Positions 15,014 through 22,615 of a DNA stretch of 34,342 bases are shown here, piece after piece; within the stretch, counting starts at the first letter, position 1; every line of letters begins with the position of its first letter. This stretch comes from an uncultured Porphyromonas sp. (GTDB taxonomy: Bacteria; Bacteroidota; Bacteroidia; Bacteroidales; Porphyromonadaceae): positions 1-34,342 of the forward strand of contig UWSO01000022.1 of assembly GCA_900538385.1 (NCBI GenBank), written 5' to 3'. The notes beneath the pieces are model-generated. The model was not told the DNA's origin and did not search any database. It saw nothing but the letters and a program-made list of their open reading frames with translations. A program made the translations under genes and the position numbers.

Positions 15014-16834
15014 ATGAGTCAGTACAACTATAAGACCAAAGTCTTTATCTCCGCAGCTCTGCTCTTTATCCTCTTTGGCGGGATTATCTACTTCGTACAG
15101 CGCGCCTCCGAAAAGGAGATCAAGACCAAAGCGCTCGTTTCGTACCTCGAGCAGACCTCTGACTGTGTCAATCGTTACATAGCAGACTACGTAGCGCACC
15201 CTCAGGAGCATGAGACCGACTCGCTTTCATCTTTTGGTAGCTGGCCTAATCCGAACACTCTAGGACGCTTCTTATCTTATCTCCCGGACAATCTACGCTT
15301 TACGATCATCAACCTAAAGGGCGACGTCTACTTTGACAACGTCACCCAGGGTCCAATCCCTGAGAACCACCTCTCACGCGTAGAGCTACAACAAGCCAAT
15401 CTCAATGGCACTGGCACCTCCAAGCGGTATAGCGAGACGCTCAGAGAGGACTTCTACTACTTTGCCAAGCAGTACCGAGATCAGGGTTACTATATCCGTG
15501 TAGCCATACCTTACCATATAGATTATGTCAACTACTTTCGCTCCAATCACTTCTTCCTCCTCCTCATTGTCGGCATCTTCAGTCTAGCACTGCTAGCGGT
15601 CGTCTTCTTTACCGACCAATTCTCTCGCTCGGTGCGTAAGCTTCACGACTTTGTAGCGAAGGCGCAGGCTGGTGAGGAGTACGAGTCCGTCACTTTCCCT
15701 AAGAGTGAGATCGGAGAGCTAGGAGAGCAGCTCAAGAAAATCTTTAAGATGCTCGAAGAGAGCAAGAGCCGCTACGAGATCGAGCGTGAGAAGCTCATAC
15801 AGCACTTCGCGAGCTCTGATGCCGGCATATCTTTCTTTAGTGCGGAGAGCAAGTTTATCTATGCTAATAGCCACTTCATCCAGAATCTCAATACCCTCGT
15901 CGACCCCCCCACCTTTATCATCGATGAGCGTATCCTCGATTACCCAGAGCTTTATCAGGTCAAGACTCTTCTAGCCGATCAAGAGGCTCACCCAGGAGCA
16001 ACTCCGCGCTCCACACGATACATCATCGACAAGGACGGATCGCATCTAGAGGTACGCGCACAGCTCTTCCCCGACAACAGCTTTGAGATCGTTCTGACCA
16101 ATGTGACTAAGAAGGAAAACGATCGTCGCCTCAAGCACGACATGACCAATAGCATTGCTCACGAGCTACGCACGCCTGTCACTTGCGCCCGTGGTTACCT
16201 CGAGACGATCCTCAACCAGCCACTCCCTGAGGAGAAGCAGCGCTACTTCATCGAGCGCACTTACAATCAGATGATACGTCTCTCACAGCTCATCAGCGAC
16301 GTCTCTATGATCACCAAGCTGGAGGAGGCGAGTGACCTCTACGCCCTGCAGGAGCTCACCCCGTACAGTGTCGTCGAGGAGGTCAAAGCGGCTCTAGAGA
16401 TCAAGCTACAAGAGGCGCAGATGACCATCTGCAATCGAATCCCCGAGCAGACCACCGTACAGGCCAATCACTCGCTACTCTATGCTGTCTTTGCCAATCT
16501 GACGGAGAATAGTATCCGCTACGCTGGCACTGGCACCACCATAGAGATCGAGCAGACGATGGAGGACGAGCGCTACTACTACTTTACCTTTGCCGACAAC
16601 GGTCCTGGCATCCCCGAGAGCGAAAGCCTGGCTAAGATCTTCGACCGCTTCTACCGCATCGATGGGGGACGCAGTCGTGAGATGGGCGGCTCGGGACTGG
16701 GACTCTCCATCGTACGAAATGCTATACGCTTCCACGGAGGCGAGATCTCAGCAAAGAACAGACCCACGGGAGGTCTCGAGTTCTTCTTCTCATTAGCCAA
16801 GAGCGTCTCCGACAAAGCGACCCGAGAGCACTAG
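15014..16834 (+). CDS. PhoR-like sensor histidine kinase
   Basis: Membrane sensor kinase of 606 residues. Transmembrane helices are at about 10-29 and 179-200, enclosing a ~150-residue periplasmic domain with no recognised fold. A HAMP-like linker follows (about 200-250), then a degenerate PAS-like segment (about 265-365). The HisKA box is SIAHELRTPVT with phospho-acceptor H383. The ATPase domain shows the N-box NLTENSIRYAG, G1 DNGPGIPES and G2 GGSGLGLSIV. It starts 39 bp after the response regulator and is the final gene of the phosphate cluster. By position it should phosphorylate the neighbouring regulator, with PhoU/Pst feeding the signal. The large periplasmic domain is longer than in E. 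coli PhoR, so direct extracytoplasmic sensing is possible. Confidence 0.9.
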   Translation: MSQYNYKTKVFISAALLFILFGGIIYFVQRASEKEIKTKALVSYLEQTSDCVNRYIADYVAHPQEHETDSLSSFGSWPNPNTLGRFLSYLPDNLRFTIINLKGDVYFDNVTQGPIPENHLSRVELQQANLNGTGTSKRYSETLREDFYYFAKQYRDQGYYIRVAIPYHIDYVNYFRSNHFFLLLIVGIFSLALLAVVFFTDQFSRSVRKLHDFVAKAQAGEEYESVTFPKSEIGELGEQLKKIFKMLEESKSRYEIEREKLIQHFASSDAGISFFSAESKFIYANSHFIQNLNTLVDPPTFIIDERILDYPELYQVKTLLADQEAHPGATPRSTRYIIDKDGSHLEVRAQLFPDNSFEIVLTNVTKKENDRRLKHDMTNSIAHELRTPVTCARGYLETILNQPLPEEKQRYFIERTYNQMIRLSQLISDVSMITKLEEASDLYALQELTPYSVVEEVKAALEIKLQEAQMTICNRIPEQTTVQANHSLLYAVFANLTENSIRYAGTGTTIEIEQTMEDERYYYFTFADNGPGIPESESLAKIFDRFYRIDGGRSREMGGSGLGLSIVRNAIRFHGGEISAKNRPTGGLEFFFSLAKSVSDKATREH

Positions 16835-16874
16835 TTCAGGTCGACCGTTGCCGTCGAATCAAAGCGTCACTTCT

Positions 16875-16949
16875 CTAGGCGAAAGTTTCTTTCCAGCCTT
16901 GGAAAACTAAATTTCCAAGGGAGGAAACTTTTTGGATATACCTCGGGAC
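16875..16949. repeat. Array E: degenerate copy of the ~21-bp repeat
   Basis: Units at about 16875 (CTAGGCGAA), 16897 (CCTTGGAAA), 16916 (CAAGGGAGG) and 16941 (CCTCGGGAC) keep an average period near 22 bp and AT-rich spacers, but their cores have diverged. It lies between the convergent kinase and lipA genes, where no promoter is expected. Assignment to the family is tentative. Confidence 0.4.
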
Positions 16950-17039
16950 GGCCCAATCCTTCGCCACTGACTCTTATCAAATAGCGGTGGAATCGAAACA
17001 GCTTCGTGAAGAATTGGTTGCCCTCTGAGAGCGACGACG

Positions 17040-17891
17040 CTAGAGCAGGTGACGCTCAGCGTGGTAGGAGGAGCGCACCAGAGGACCGCTCTCCACATGG
17101 CGGAAGCCTTTGTCCAAGGCTATCTCTCGTAGCTCGGCAAAGCGGTCGGGATGCACATACTCCTGCACGGGATAGTGGCGACGGGTAGGCTGGAGGTATT
17201 GACCGAGCGTGAGGATGCTACAATTTACCTGACGTAGATCATCCATCGTCTCGAGGATCTCCTCCTGCGTCTCGCCGAGACCGAGCATCAGCCCCGTCTT
17301 AGCGGGTAGCCCCGCCTCAGCGATCTGAGCCAAGACAGAGAGACTACAGTCATAAGTAGCTCGGCTACGCACCACGGGGGTGAGCCGTCGCACGGTCTCC
17401 ATATTGTGCGCCACCACCTCGGGGCGCTCCTCTAAGATCGGCGCAATGAGCTTTGCCTGCCCGTCGAAGTCTGGTATCAGTACCTCGACCGTAACGCCAG
17501 GGCACAGCTCACGTATCTGTCGTATCGTCTCGACCCAGTGAGCACTCCCCTTGTCGGGCAGGTCGTCGCGATCTACACTAGTGACCACCGCATGCTTGAG
17601 CCCGAGGGCGCGGACACTCTCAGCGACGTGACGAGGCTCCTCAGGGTCTAGCGACAACGGGCGACCCGTCTCTGTATTGCAAAACTTACAAGCGCGTGTA
17701 CAGACCGCTCCTCCGATCATAAAGGTAGCGGTACCTCGTGACCAGCACTCGCCCTGATTAGGACAGCGACCGCTCGTGCAGATGGTATGCAGGCAATGCT
17801 GCTGCAGCACCGCACGCGTCTCGTCGTAGGTTACATCACTACCAAGCTTGATCTTGAGCCACTCAGGCTTACGTATGTGGGGTTGCTTCAT
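17040..17891 (-). CDS. lipA: Lipoyl synthase
   Basis: Radical-SAM enzyme that inserts two sulfurs into octanoyl-carrier proteins to make lipoyl groups for 2-oxoacid dehydrogenases and the glycine cleavage system. It has 283 residues. Auxiliary-cluster cysteines are C38, C43 and C49 (ICTSGRCPNQGEC), and the radical-SAM cysteines are C64, C68 and C71 (CTRACKFC). The C-terminal RSSYHAE supplies the conserved serine ligand of the auxiliary cluster. It starts 9 bp after the DPP IV stop and is presumably translated from the same mRNA, though the two functions are unrelated. Confidence 0.97.
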   Translation of the reverse strand: MKQPHIRKPEWLKIKLGSDVTYDETRAVLQQHCLHTICTSGRCPNQGECWSRGTATFMIGGAVCTRACKFCNTETGRPLSLDPEEPRHVAESVRALGLKHAVVTSVDRDDLPDKGSAHWVETIRQIRELCPGVTVEVLIPDFDGQAKLIAPILEERPEVVAHNMETVRRLTPVVRSRATYDCSLSVLAQIAEAGLPAKTGLMLGLGETQEEILETMDDLRQVNCSILTLGQYLQPTRRHYPVQEYVHPDRFAELREIALDKGFRHVESGPLVRSSYHAERHLL

Positions 17892-17900
17892 CAGCTCTTT

Positions 17901-20066
17901 TTACTTCAGCTTACGATCGAGGAACTCGATGATGCGACTATAGAGATGCTGCCTGTTGTTGCCTCCGTAGATGCTGTGATCCTTGTCGGTATAGGTAGCC
18001 ATCTCAAAGGGGATATTGGCCTTGACCAGCTCAGTGGCTAGGCGCATCGTGTTTTGCAGATGCACATTGTCATCAGCCGTACCGTGAATGACGAGCAGAT
18101 CGCCATGTAGGTTGTGGGCGATAGGTAGGACTGAGGAAGCTTCGTAGCCCTTGTTGTTGACCTGTGGAGTCGCCATAAAGCGCTCTGTGTAAATCGTATC
18201 GTAAAAGCGCCAGTCGGTCACAGGAGCCACAGCTACACCAGCACGAAACGCCTTACCACGACAGAGCGACATGAGCGCATTATACCCGCCATAGCTCCAG
18301 CCGAAGATAGCCATCCGATCTCCATCGATATAGCCAAACTGCTTGGGCAGCGCCTCAGCAGCTGCTATCTGGTCGCTACTCTCGCGCAGACCTAGCTCAC
18401 GATAGGTGCACTTGCGCCACTCGGTGCCTCGTCCGCCAGTACCACGTCCGTCCACACAGACTACGACATAACCAGCCTGCGCCAGGGCATACTCCCAGCC
18501 GATGTAAAACTGATCCAGCACCTCCTGCGAGTCGGGACCACTGTACTGATGCATCACCGTGGGGTAACGCTTGCTCGCGTCAAAGTGTGGCGGACGAATC
18601 ATCCAGCCATGGAGCGTGCGTCCGGGAGCTACCTCAATGGTAAAGAACTCCTTGTCGTTGTAGTCATACCCCTTGAGCTTAGCTACCAGCTGGGCGTTAT
18701 CTTCGAGAGTACGGATCACCTTGCCCTCCTTTGCCGTACGGATTGTCGTGATGGTAGGCGTCTTAGCATTGCTATAGCTATTGATGAAGTAACTATAGTC
18801 TTGCGTGAAGCTAGCGCGATTGATGCCAGCCTCTCCCGCTAAAACAGTCGTCTTGCCCCGTGGTGTCGTCTTGAGAACTCGTCTCTGGGTAGGCGTCTCG
18901 TCGGCAGCTTGGTAGTAGACGTTGCCATTGCTGTCACAGCCGTAGAAGCTGATGATGTCCCAATTGCCCTGCGTCAGACGCTGCTGGAGCGCTCCATTCG
19001 TACCATACTTATAAAGCTGTGTAGAGCCATCGCGCTCGCTCAGCATGACGATGCCATCGGGGACGAATCGCATGGAGTTGATAAACTCATTGTTGATATA
19101 TCGCTGATCTTGCTCACGAAGGGTCAGACGAGGCGTGCGACTCTTCGGATTGATGCGGTACACCTTGAGATCGTTCTGCAGACGATTGAGTGTGATGGCA
19201 GCTAGATCACTCCCCCAACCGGTGAAGACGATGCGGGGTATGTACCCATCAGCGTCTAATGGAAGCTCTACACGATCGGTGCGCTTGAGATCGAGGTTGT
19301 AGAGGAGTAGTGAGACGGTAGAGTTTTGCTCTCCTACCTTCGGATACTTGTAGACGTAGTCTGTGGGATAGAGATCATCTCCGTAGATCGGCATTGAGTA
19401 AGCCTTCACCTGACTCTCATCACTGCGTACGAAGGCGAGGAAGTCGCTCTGGGGGCTCCACTCCATCAGACGTGTCGTGCTAAACTCCTCTTCGTAGACC
19501 CAGTCGGTCGATCCGTTGATCACCTCATTGCGCTTACCATCCGTGGTAACCTGCACCTCAGAGTTGAAATCAAACTTCTTGATGAAAATGTTGTTGTCTC
19601 TGACGAAAGCGACCATCCGACCGTCAGAACTGAAGGTGGGGATCATAATGTCGCCCTCGGTGAGTGGCTCACACAGATTACGACGCACATCATAATGGGT
19701 AGCTCGTAGCGTGTAGGAGCGTCGGTAGATCGGCTGGATGTCGGTGTAGATCAGGATATGATGTCCCGAGGGAGCAATGTCGTAGTCCCAGATCGCCTTG
19801 AGATCGCACTCACGAGCCTTGGCAATGTCAAAGAGCGTATCGACGGCCCGTCCCGTAGCATACTCATACTTGACGATACGCTGGGAGTCATCGCTGATGA
19901 GCGTGTAGTGCTTGCCGTCAGGGAGTGAGCGAAAGCCGTTGCCAGCACCACGAGCAGCAAAAACACCTGAGGTGACCTCAGGAAGGGTGATCTCTCGCTG
20001 CTGCTGGGCAACAAGCGTGAGCGAACAGAGGAGTATGAGTGTGGTAAAAAGTGTGCGGATACGCAT
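17901..20066 (-). CDS. dppIV: Dipeptidyl peptidase IV (S9B serine peptidase)
   Basis: Secreted or periplasmic exopeptidase that removes X-Pro (and X-Ala) dipeptides from peptide N-termini, feeding the amino-acid metabolism of asaccharolytic Porphyromonas. It has 721 residues, close to the P. gingivalis enzyme. The signal peptide is about residues 1-20. An N-terminal beta-propeller contains TDWVYEEEF, whose E193-E194 match the substrate-amine-binding glutamates. The C-terminal alpha/beta-hydrolase holds the triad: S591 in GWSYGGY, D665 in HGTADDNVH and H697 in DKDHS. The intervals fit known family spacing. A 7-bp tandem repeat lies between the start codon and the META-gene terminator, in the only space available for its own promoter. 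lipA follows immediately. Confidence 0.95.
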   Translation of the reverse strand: MRIRTLFTTLILLCSLTLVAQQQREITLPEVTSGVFAARGAGNGFRSLPDGKHYTLISDDSQRIVKYEYATGRAVDTLFDIAKARECDLKAIWDYDIAPSGHHILIYTDIQPIYRRSYTLRATHYDVRRNLCEPLTEGDIMIPTFSSDGRMVAFVRDNNIFIKKFDFNSEVQVTTDGKRNEVINGSTDWVYEEEFSTTRLMEWSPQSDFLAFVRSDESQVKAYSMPIYGDDLYPTDYVYKYPKVGEQNSTVSLLLYNLDLKRTDRVELPLDADGYIPRIVFTGWGSDLAAITLNRLQNDLKVYRINPKSRTPRLTLREQDQRYINNEFINSMRFVPDGIVMLSERDGSTQLYKYGTNGALQQRLTQGNWDIISFYGCDSNGNVYYQAADETPTQRRVLKTTPRGKTTVLAGEAGINRASFTQDYSYFINSYSNAKTPTITTIRTAKEGKVIRTLEDNAQLVAKLKGYDYNDKEFFTIEVAPGRTLHGWMIRPPHFDASKRYPTVMHQYSGPDSQEVLDQFYIGWEYALAQAGYVVVCVDGRGTGGRGTEWRKCTYRELGLRESSDQIAAAEALPKQFGYIDGDRMAIFGWSYGGYNALMSLCRGKAFRAGVAVAPVTDWRFYDTIYTERFMATPQVNNKGYEASSVLPIAHNLHGDLLVIHGTADDNVHLQNTMRLATELVKANIPFEMATYTDKDHSIYGGNNRQHLYSRIIEFLDRKLK

Positions 20067-20071
20067 GGGGA

Positions 20072-20104
20072 AGAGGTTAGAGATTAGAAGTTAGAAATTA
20101 GAGG
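20072..20104 (-). repeat. Heptamer repeat upstream of DPP IV
   Basis: On the plus strand AGGTTAGAGATTAGAAGTT continues as AGAAATTAGAGG, giving TTAG every seven bases over four to five units. It starts about 6 bases upstream of the ATG and fills most of the gap to the terminator at 20114. The same type of repeat is at 34162-34196 and a diverged one at 22212-22235. Confidence 0.75.
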
Positions 20105-20113
20105 CAAGACCAC

Positions 20114-20142
20114 AGCGTAGACCCCGAGAGAGGGTCTACGCT
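20114..20142 (-). terminator. Terminator after META lipoprotein copy 1
   Basis: AGCGTAGACCC (20114-20124) and GGGTCTACGCT (20132-20142) form a perfect 11-bp stem with a 7-base loop. It belongs to the end of the minus-strand META gene. A weak T-rich stretch follows on the minus strand only after about 10 bases. Confidence 0.65.
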
Positions 20143-20164
20143 ATGGTGCTATGTAGTGAAGGGG

Positions 20165-20602
20165 TTACTTACGCCTGAAAGTCAAGCTAGGCTGACCCGA
20201 GGCGTCGTGCGTAGAGTAGAGCTTGAGCGTATTCGCTCCATCCATGCGAAATACCTTAGCCTCCTCTAGAGCTGCTAGGAAGATACGCTCGTACATCATA
20301 TTAGAACAAGCCATACGAGTCGACATGATGTTCCCAATCTTGATGCGACCGTCAGAGTAGGCGAAGCACTCGCCACCATAGCTATTACAGGCTGCATGCC
20401 CAGCGATACGCGCTTCGCTAATGCTGATAGTAGCTGTCTGGAGCGCATCCTTATTGATCTCGATGCCATCCATGTGGGTGAGCTCCCAAGAGCTACCATC
20501 GAGTGAGGCTAGATTGATCTTGCTACTATTCTTACAAGTGCCGCAGCTGACGCATAGTAGAGAGGTCAGCAGGAATAGTGCTACAAAATAAAATCTCTTC
20601 AT
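20165..20602 (-). CDS. META-domain lipoprotein, copy 1
   Basis: Exported lipoprotein of 145 residues. The signal ends with the lipobox LCVSC (Cys20). The rest is one META/HslJ-like domain: SSWELTHMDGIEIN, then the signature HAACNSYGGECFAY, then MSTRMACSNMMYERIFL and a final LKLYSTHDASGQPSLTF strand. META domains occur in HslJ-type envelope-stress proteins, but their biochemical role is unclear. It is the downstream member of a tandem pair; the first 45 or so residues are nearly identical to copy 2 and the differences are concentrated in the middle (for example HAACN versus QAACN, TRMACSN versus TLMDCHN). Both copies look intact. Confidence 0.88.
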   Translation of the reverse strand: MKRFYFVALFLLTSLLCVSCGTCKNSSKINLASLDGSSWELTHMDGIEINKDALQTATISISEARIAGHAACNSYGGECFAYSDGRIKIGNIMSTRMACSNMMYERIFLAALEEAKVFRMDGANTLKLYSTHDASGQPSLTFRRK

Positions 20603-20629
20603 ACTGATTCGTTTGCTATTTGTTATTCA

Positions 20630-20758
20630 TTAGTATTGTGATAGAGACAGATGCTCTACCGATATGGGTGTGTCAAAGAATATAGATGCCGTACGGGAGA
20701 AGCGCTCCGTCTGCTCCGTCGTGTAGTAGCGTGTCGTGCCACTATGCGTGAGCTGAGC
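20630..20758 (-). pseudogene. murI 3'-end remnant left by tandem duplication
   Basis: On the minus strand this encodes about 42 codons matching the last residues of MurI: SGTTRYYTTEQTERFSRTAS, then IFFDTPISVEHLSLSQY and the stop. It lies 649 bp from the corresponding part of the intact murI gene. The open frame breaks at the junction near 20758, where AGCTGAGC runs into the terminator stem of META copy 2. It has no start and is not expected to make a protein, but may have been retained because it carries the promoter region of the META gene. Confidence 0.85.
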
Positions 20759-20784
20759 GTAGACCCAGCGAGAGGATCTACGCT
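20756..20784 (-). terminator. Terminator after META lipoprotein copy 2
   Basis: The same hairpin as at 20114-20142 with one mismatch in the right arm (GGATCTACGCT). It overlaps the duplication junction. Confidence 0.5.
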
Positions 20785-20813
20785 ATGGCTATATGTCGTG
20801 ACGGGCGTGGAGA

Positions 20814-21251
20814 TTACTTGCGCTTGAAGGTTAGGCTAGGCTGCCCCGAAGCATCGTGCGTCGAGTAGAGCTTGAGAGTGTTCGCACCATCCATACGAAA
20901 GGCCTTAGCCTCCTGCAGAGCTGCTAGGAAGATACTTTCGTACATCATATTGTGACAATCCATCAGGGTAGACATCATATCTCCGATCTTGATGCGCCCG
21001 TCAGAGTGCATTATACACTCACCGCCATAGCTATTGCAAGCAGCCTGCCCAGAGATACGTGCTCCGCTGATGCTGATAGTTGCTGTCTGGAGTGCGTCTT
21101 CATTGATCTCGATGCCATCCATGTGGGTGAGCTCCCAAGAGCTACCATCGAGTGAGGCTAGATTGATCTTGCTACTATTCTTACAAGTGCCGCAGCTGAC
21201 GCATAGTAGAGAGGTCAGCAGGAATAGTGCTACAAAATAAAATCTCTTCAT
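20814..21251 (-). CDS. META-domain lipoprotein, copy 2
   Basis: A 145-residue paralogue of the gene at 20165, with the same lipoprotein signal and Cys20. The META signature reads QAACNSYGGECIMH and MSTLMDCHNMMYESIFL. The domain residues W-E-L, N-S-Y-G-G and the terminal LKLYSTHD strand are conserved, so it is probably functional. It lies 27 bp downstream of murI, in the original position: duplication of the murI 3' end plus this gene produced copy 1. Envelope stress or outer-membrane binding is a family-level guess only. Confidence 0.88.
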   Translation of the reverse strand: MKRFYFVALFLLTSLLCVSCGTCKNSSKINLASLDGSSWELTHMDGIEINEDALQTATISISGARISGQAACNSYGGECIMHSDGRIKIGDMMSTLMDCHNMMYESIFLAALQEAKAFRMDGANTLKLYSTHDASGQPSLTFKRK

Positions 21252-21278
21252 ACTGATTCGTTTGCTATTTGTTATTCA

Positions 21279-22124
21279 TTAGTATTGTGATAGAGACAGA
21301 TGCTCTACCGATATGGGTGTGTCAAAGAATATAGATGCCGTGCGTGAGAAGCGCTCCGGTTGCTCCGTCGTGTAGTAGCGTGTCGTGCCGCCACGTGTGA
21401 GCTGAGCCGCCATCTCGGGGTGTCGTACGAGGTACTCCTCGAGAGACTTAGCGACCAGTTCGCCCTGAGCCACCACCTTGATCGAGGGAGTGAGCAGGCG
21501 CTGTATCTTAGGCATTAATATCGGGTAGTGCGTGCATCCGAGGATGATCGTATCGATCTTCTCATCCTGTGCCAAGAGTCGCTCCAGATGCTTGCGCACG
21601 AAGAAGTCTGTCCCTGGACTATCGCTCTCGCCCGTCTCCACGATAGGTACCCAGAGCGGGCAAGCCTCCTGCACGACCGTCACATCAGGGTAGAGCTTGT
21701 GTATCTCAGCCACATAGCTCTCACTAGAGACGGTACCCTCAGTGGCGAGGATACCCACATGCTTGGTGCACGTGAGCGTGTCGATGCACTCGACCGTCGG
21801 GCGGATGATCCCCAGCACACGACGACGCATCGAGCCCCCGTCGAGCTTAGGCAGATCCTCTTGCTGTATCTGTCGGAGCGCCTTCGCCGAGGCGGTGTTA
21901 CAGGCCAGGATTACCAACGGACAGCCTAGGTCAAAGAGCTTTTCGACCGCCTCTTTAGTAAACTGATAGACGACACGCATCGACCGCGAACCGTAAGGCG
22001 AGCGCGCATTGTCGCCGAGATAAACGAAGTCGTACTGAGGCAGTTGCTCCTGCAGTTTACGCAGGATCGTCAATCCTCCGTACCCTGAGTCAAAAACCCC
22101 GATCGGACCCTCTATCTGTTGCAT
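21279..22124 (-). CDS. murI: Glutamate racemase
   Basis: Cytosolic enzyme that makes D-glutamate for peptidoglycan by interconverting L- and D-Glu. It has 281 residues. The N-terminal GVFDSGYGGLTILRKL carries the D12-S13 pair. The two catalytic cysteines are C75 (LACNTASAKAL) and C197 (LGCTHYPIL), with H199 beside the second. Its 3' end was copied in the tandem duplication downstream. The promoter is at 22192-22199. Confidence 0.96.
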   Translation of the reverse strand: MQQIEGPIGVFDSGYGGLTILRKLQEQLPQYDFVYLGDNARSPYGSRSMRVVYQFTKEAVEKLFDLGCPLVILACNTASAKALRQIQQEDLPKLDGGSMRRRVLGIIRPTVECIDTLTCTKHVGILATEGTVSSESYVAEIHKLYPDVTVVQEACPLWVPIVETGESDSPGTDFFVRKHLERLLAQDEKIDTIILGCTHYPILMPKIQRLLTPSIKVVAQGELVAKSLEEYLVRHPEMAAQLTRGGTTRYYTTEQPERFSRTASIFFDTPISVEHLSLSQY

Positions 22125-22191
22125 CGATTGTATTACTAATTAAGTGGTGTCTTGAGCTGAAAAAACGGCAGTTGCTCTCACAACTCCACTC

Positions 22192-22199
22192 CAAAGGTA
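22192..22199 (-). promoter_or_regulatory. -7 promoter box for murI
   Basis: On the minus strand it reads TACCTTTG, a perfect TAnnTTTG match, about 68 bases before the ATG. The -33 zone falls in a diverged TAG-every-seven-bases repeat (22212-22235); no TTG is seen there. Confidence 0.6.
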
Positions 22200-22211
22200 C
22201 GAAAAAGAAGT

Positions 22212-22235
22212 TAGTGGGTAGAGATTAGTTCCTAG
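22212..22235 (-). repeat. Diverged heptamer repeat in the murI promoter region
   Basis: TAG recurs at 22212, 22219, 22226 and 22233, exactly every seven bases, with other positions diverged. It resembles the heptamer tracts at 20072 and 34162 and covers the expected -33 region of murI. Confidence 0.45.
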
Positions 22236-22279
22236 AAATTCTAGAGACTCAAGCTTCTCTGACCAACAGTCAAGAATCT

Positions 22280-22461
22280 CTACGGAGGAAAACCCTGAAT
22301 TCCTCGGTGGATATTTTTTATTTTCCACGGAGCAACGGAGAAATTCTTCGGACTTATGATTTGATTCTTCCGAAGTTTCATTTGATTCCTCCGAAGAAAT
22401 TTTCCTCTCCTCCGGGGAGAATTTCCATTTCCTACGTAGAGATTTGGAAATACCCACGTGA
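22280..22461 (+). repeat. Array C: nine units of the ~21-bp repeat
   Basis: Cores start at 22280, 22302, 22325, 22346, 22367, 22388, 22409, 22431 and 22453, with intervals of 21-23 bp. In order they are CTACGGAGG, CCTCGGTGG, CCACGGAGC, CTTCGGACT, CTTCCGAAG, CCTCCGAAG, CCTCCGGGG, CCTACGTAG and CCCACGTGA. The array lies in the ~490-bp gap between the divergent murI and 22616 genes; the remainder of that gap holds only the two promoters. The minus-strand open frame across it shows a 7-residue periodicity that simply reflects the 21-bp period. Confidence 0.85.
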
Positions 22462-22551
22462 AAGTCGCCTCTTCGCCCCAAAAAGAGCTTCTAGGTGTAC
22501 GAGAATATGCCGGTTAAGCTACACCCCTGCCGTCTTGTTAGTGAGGACCGG

Positions 22552-22582
22552 TTGCTTTTCTCGAAAAATAGTGTTAGCTTCG
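22552..22582 (+). promoter_or_regulatory. Promoter for the 22616 secreted protein
   Basis: -33 TTG (22552-22554), a 20-bp spacer, then TAGCTTCG (22575-22582), one mismatch from TAnnTTTG, 33 bases before the ATG. Confidence 0.5.
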
Positions 22583-22615
22583 TAGCGACTATTACTCTTA
22601 AATGTTTCAAGCGAT

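Noticed and set aside
20630..20758. Independent small gene between the META genes
   Set aside because: It matches the murI C-terminus almost residue for residue and has no start; explained by the duplication.
22140..22481. Minus-strand ORF of 113 codons with a seven-residue Ser/Glu periodicity
   Set aside because: The period is the 21-bp DNA array read as protein. Arrays B and D do not keep an equivalent frame, and the ORF overlaps the murI promoter.
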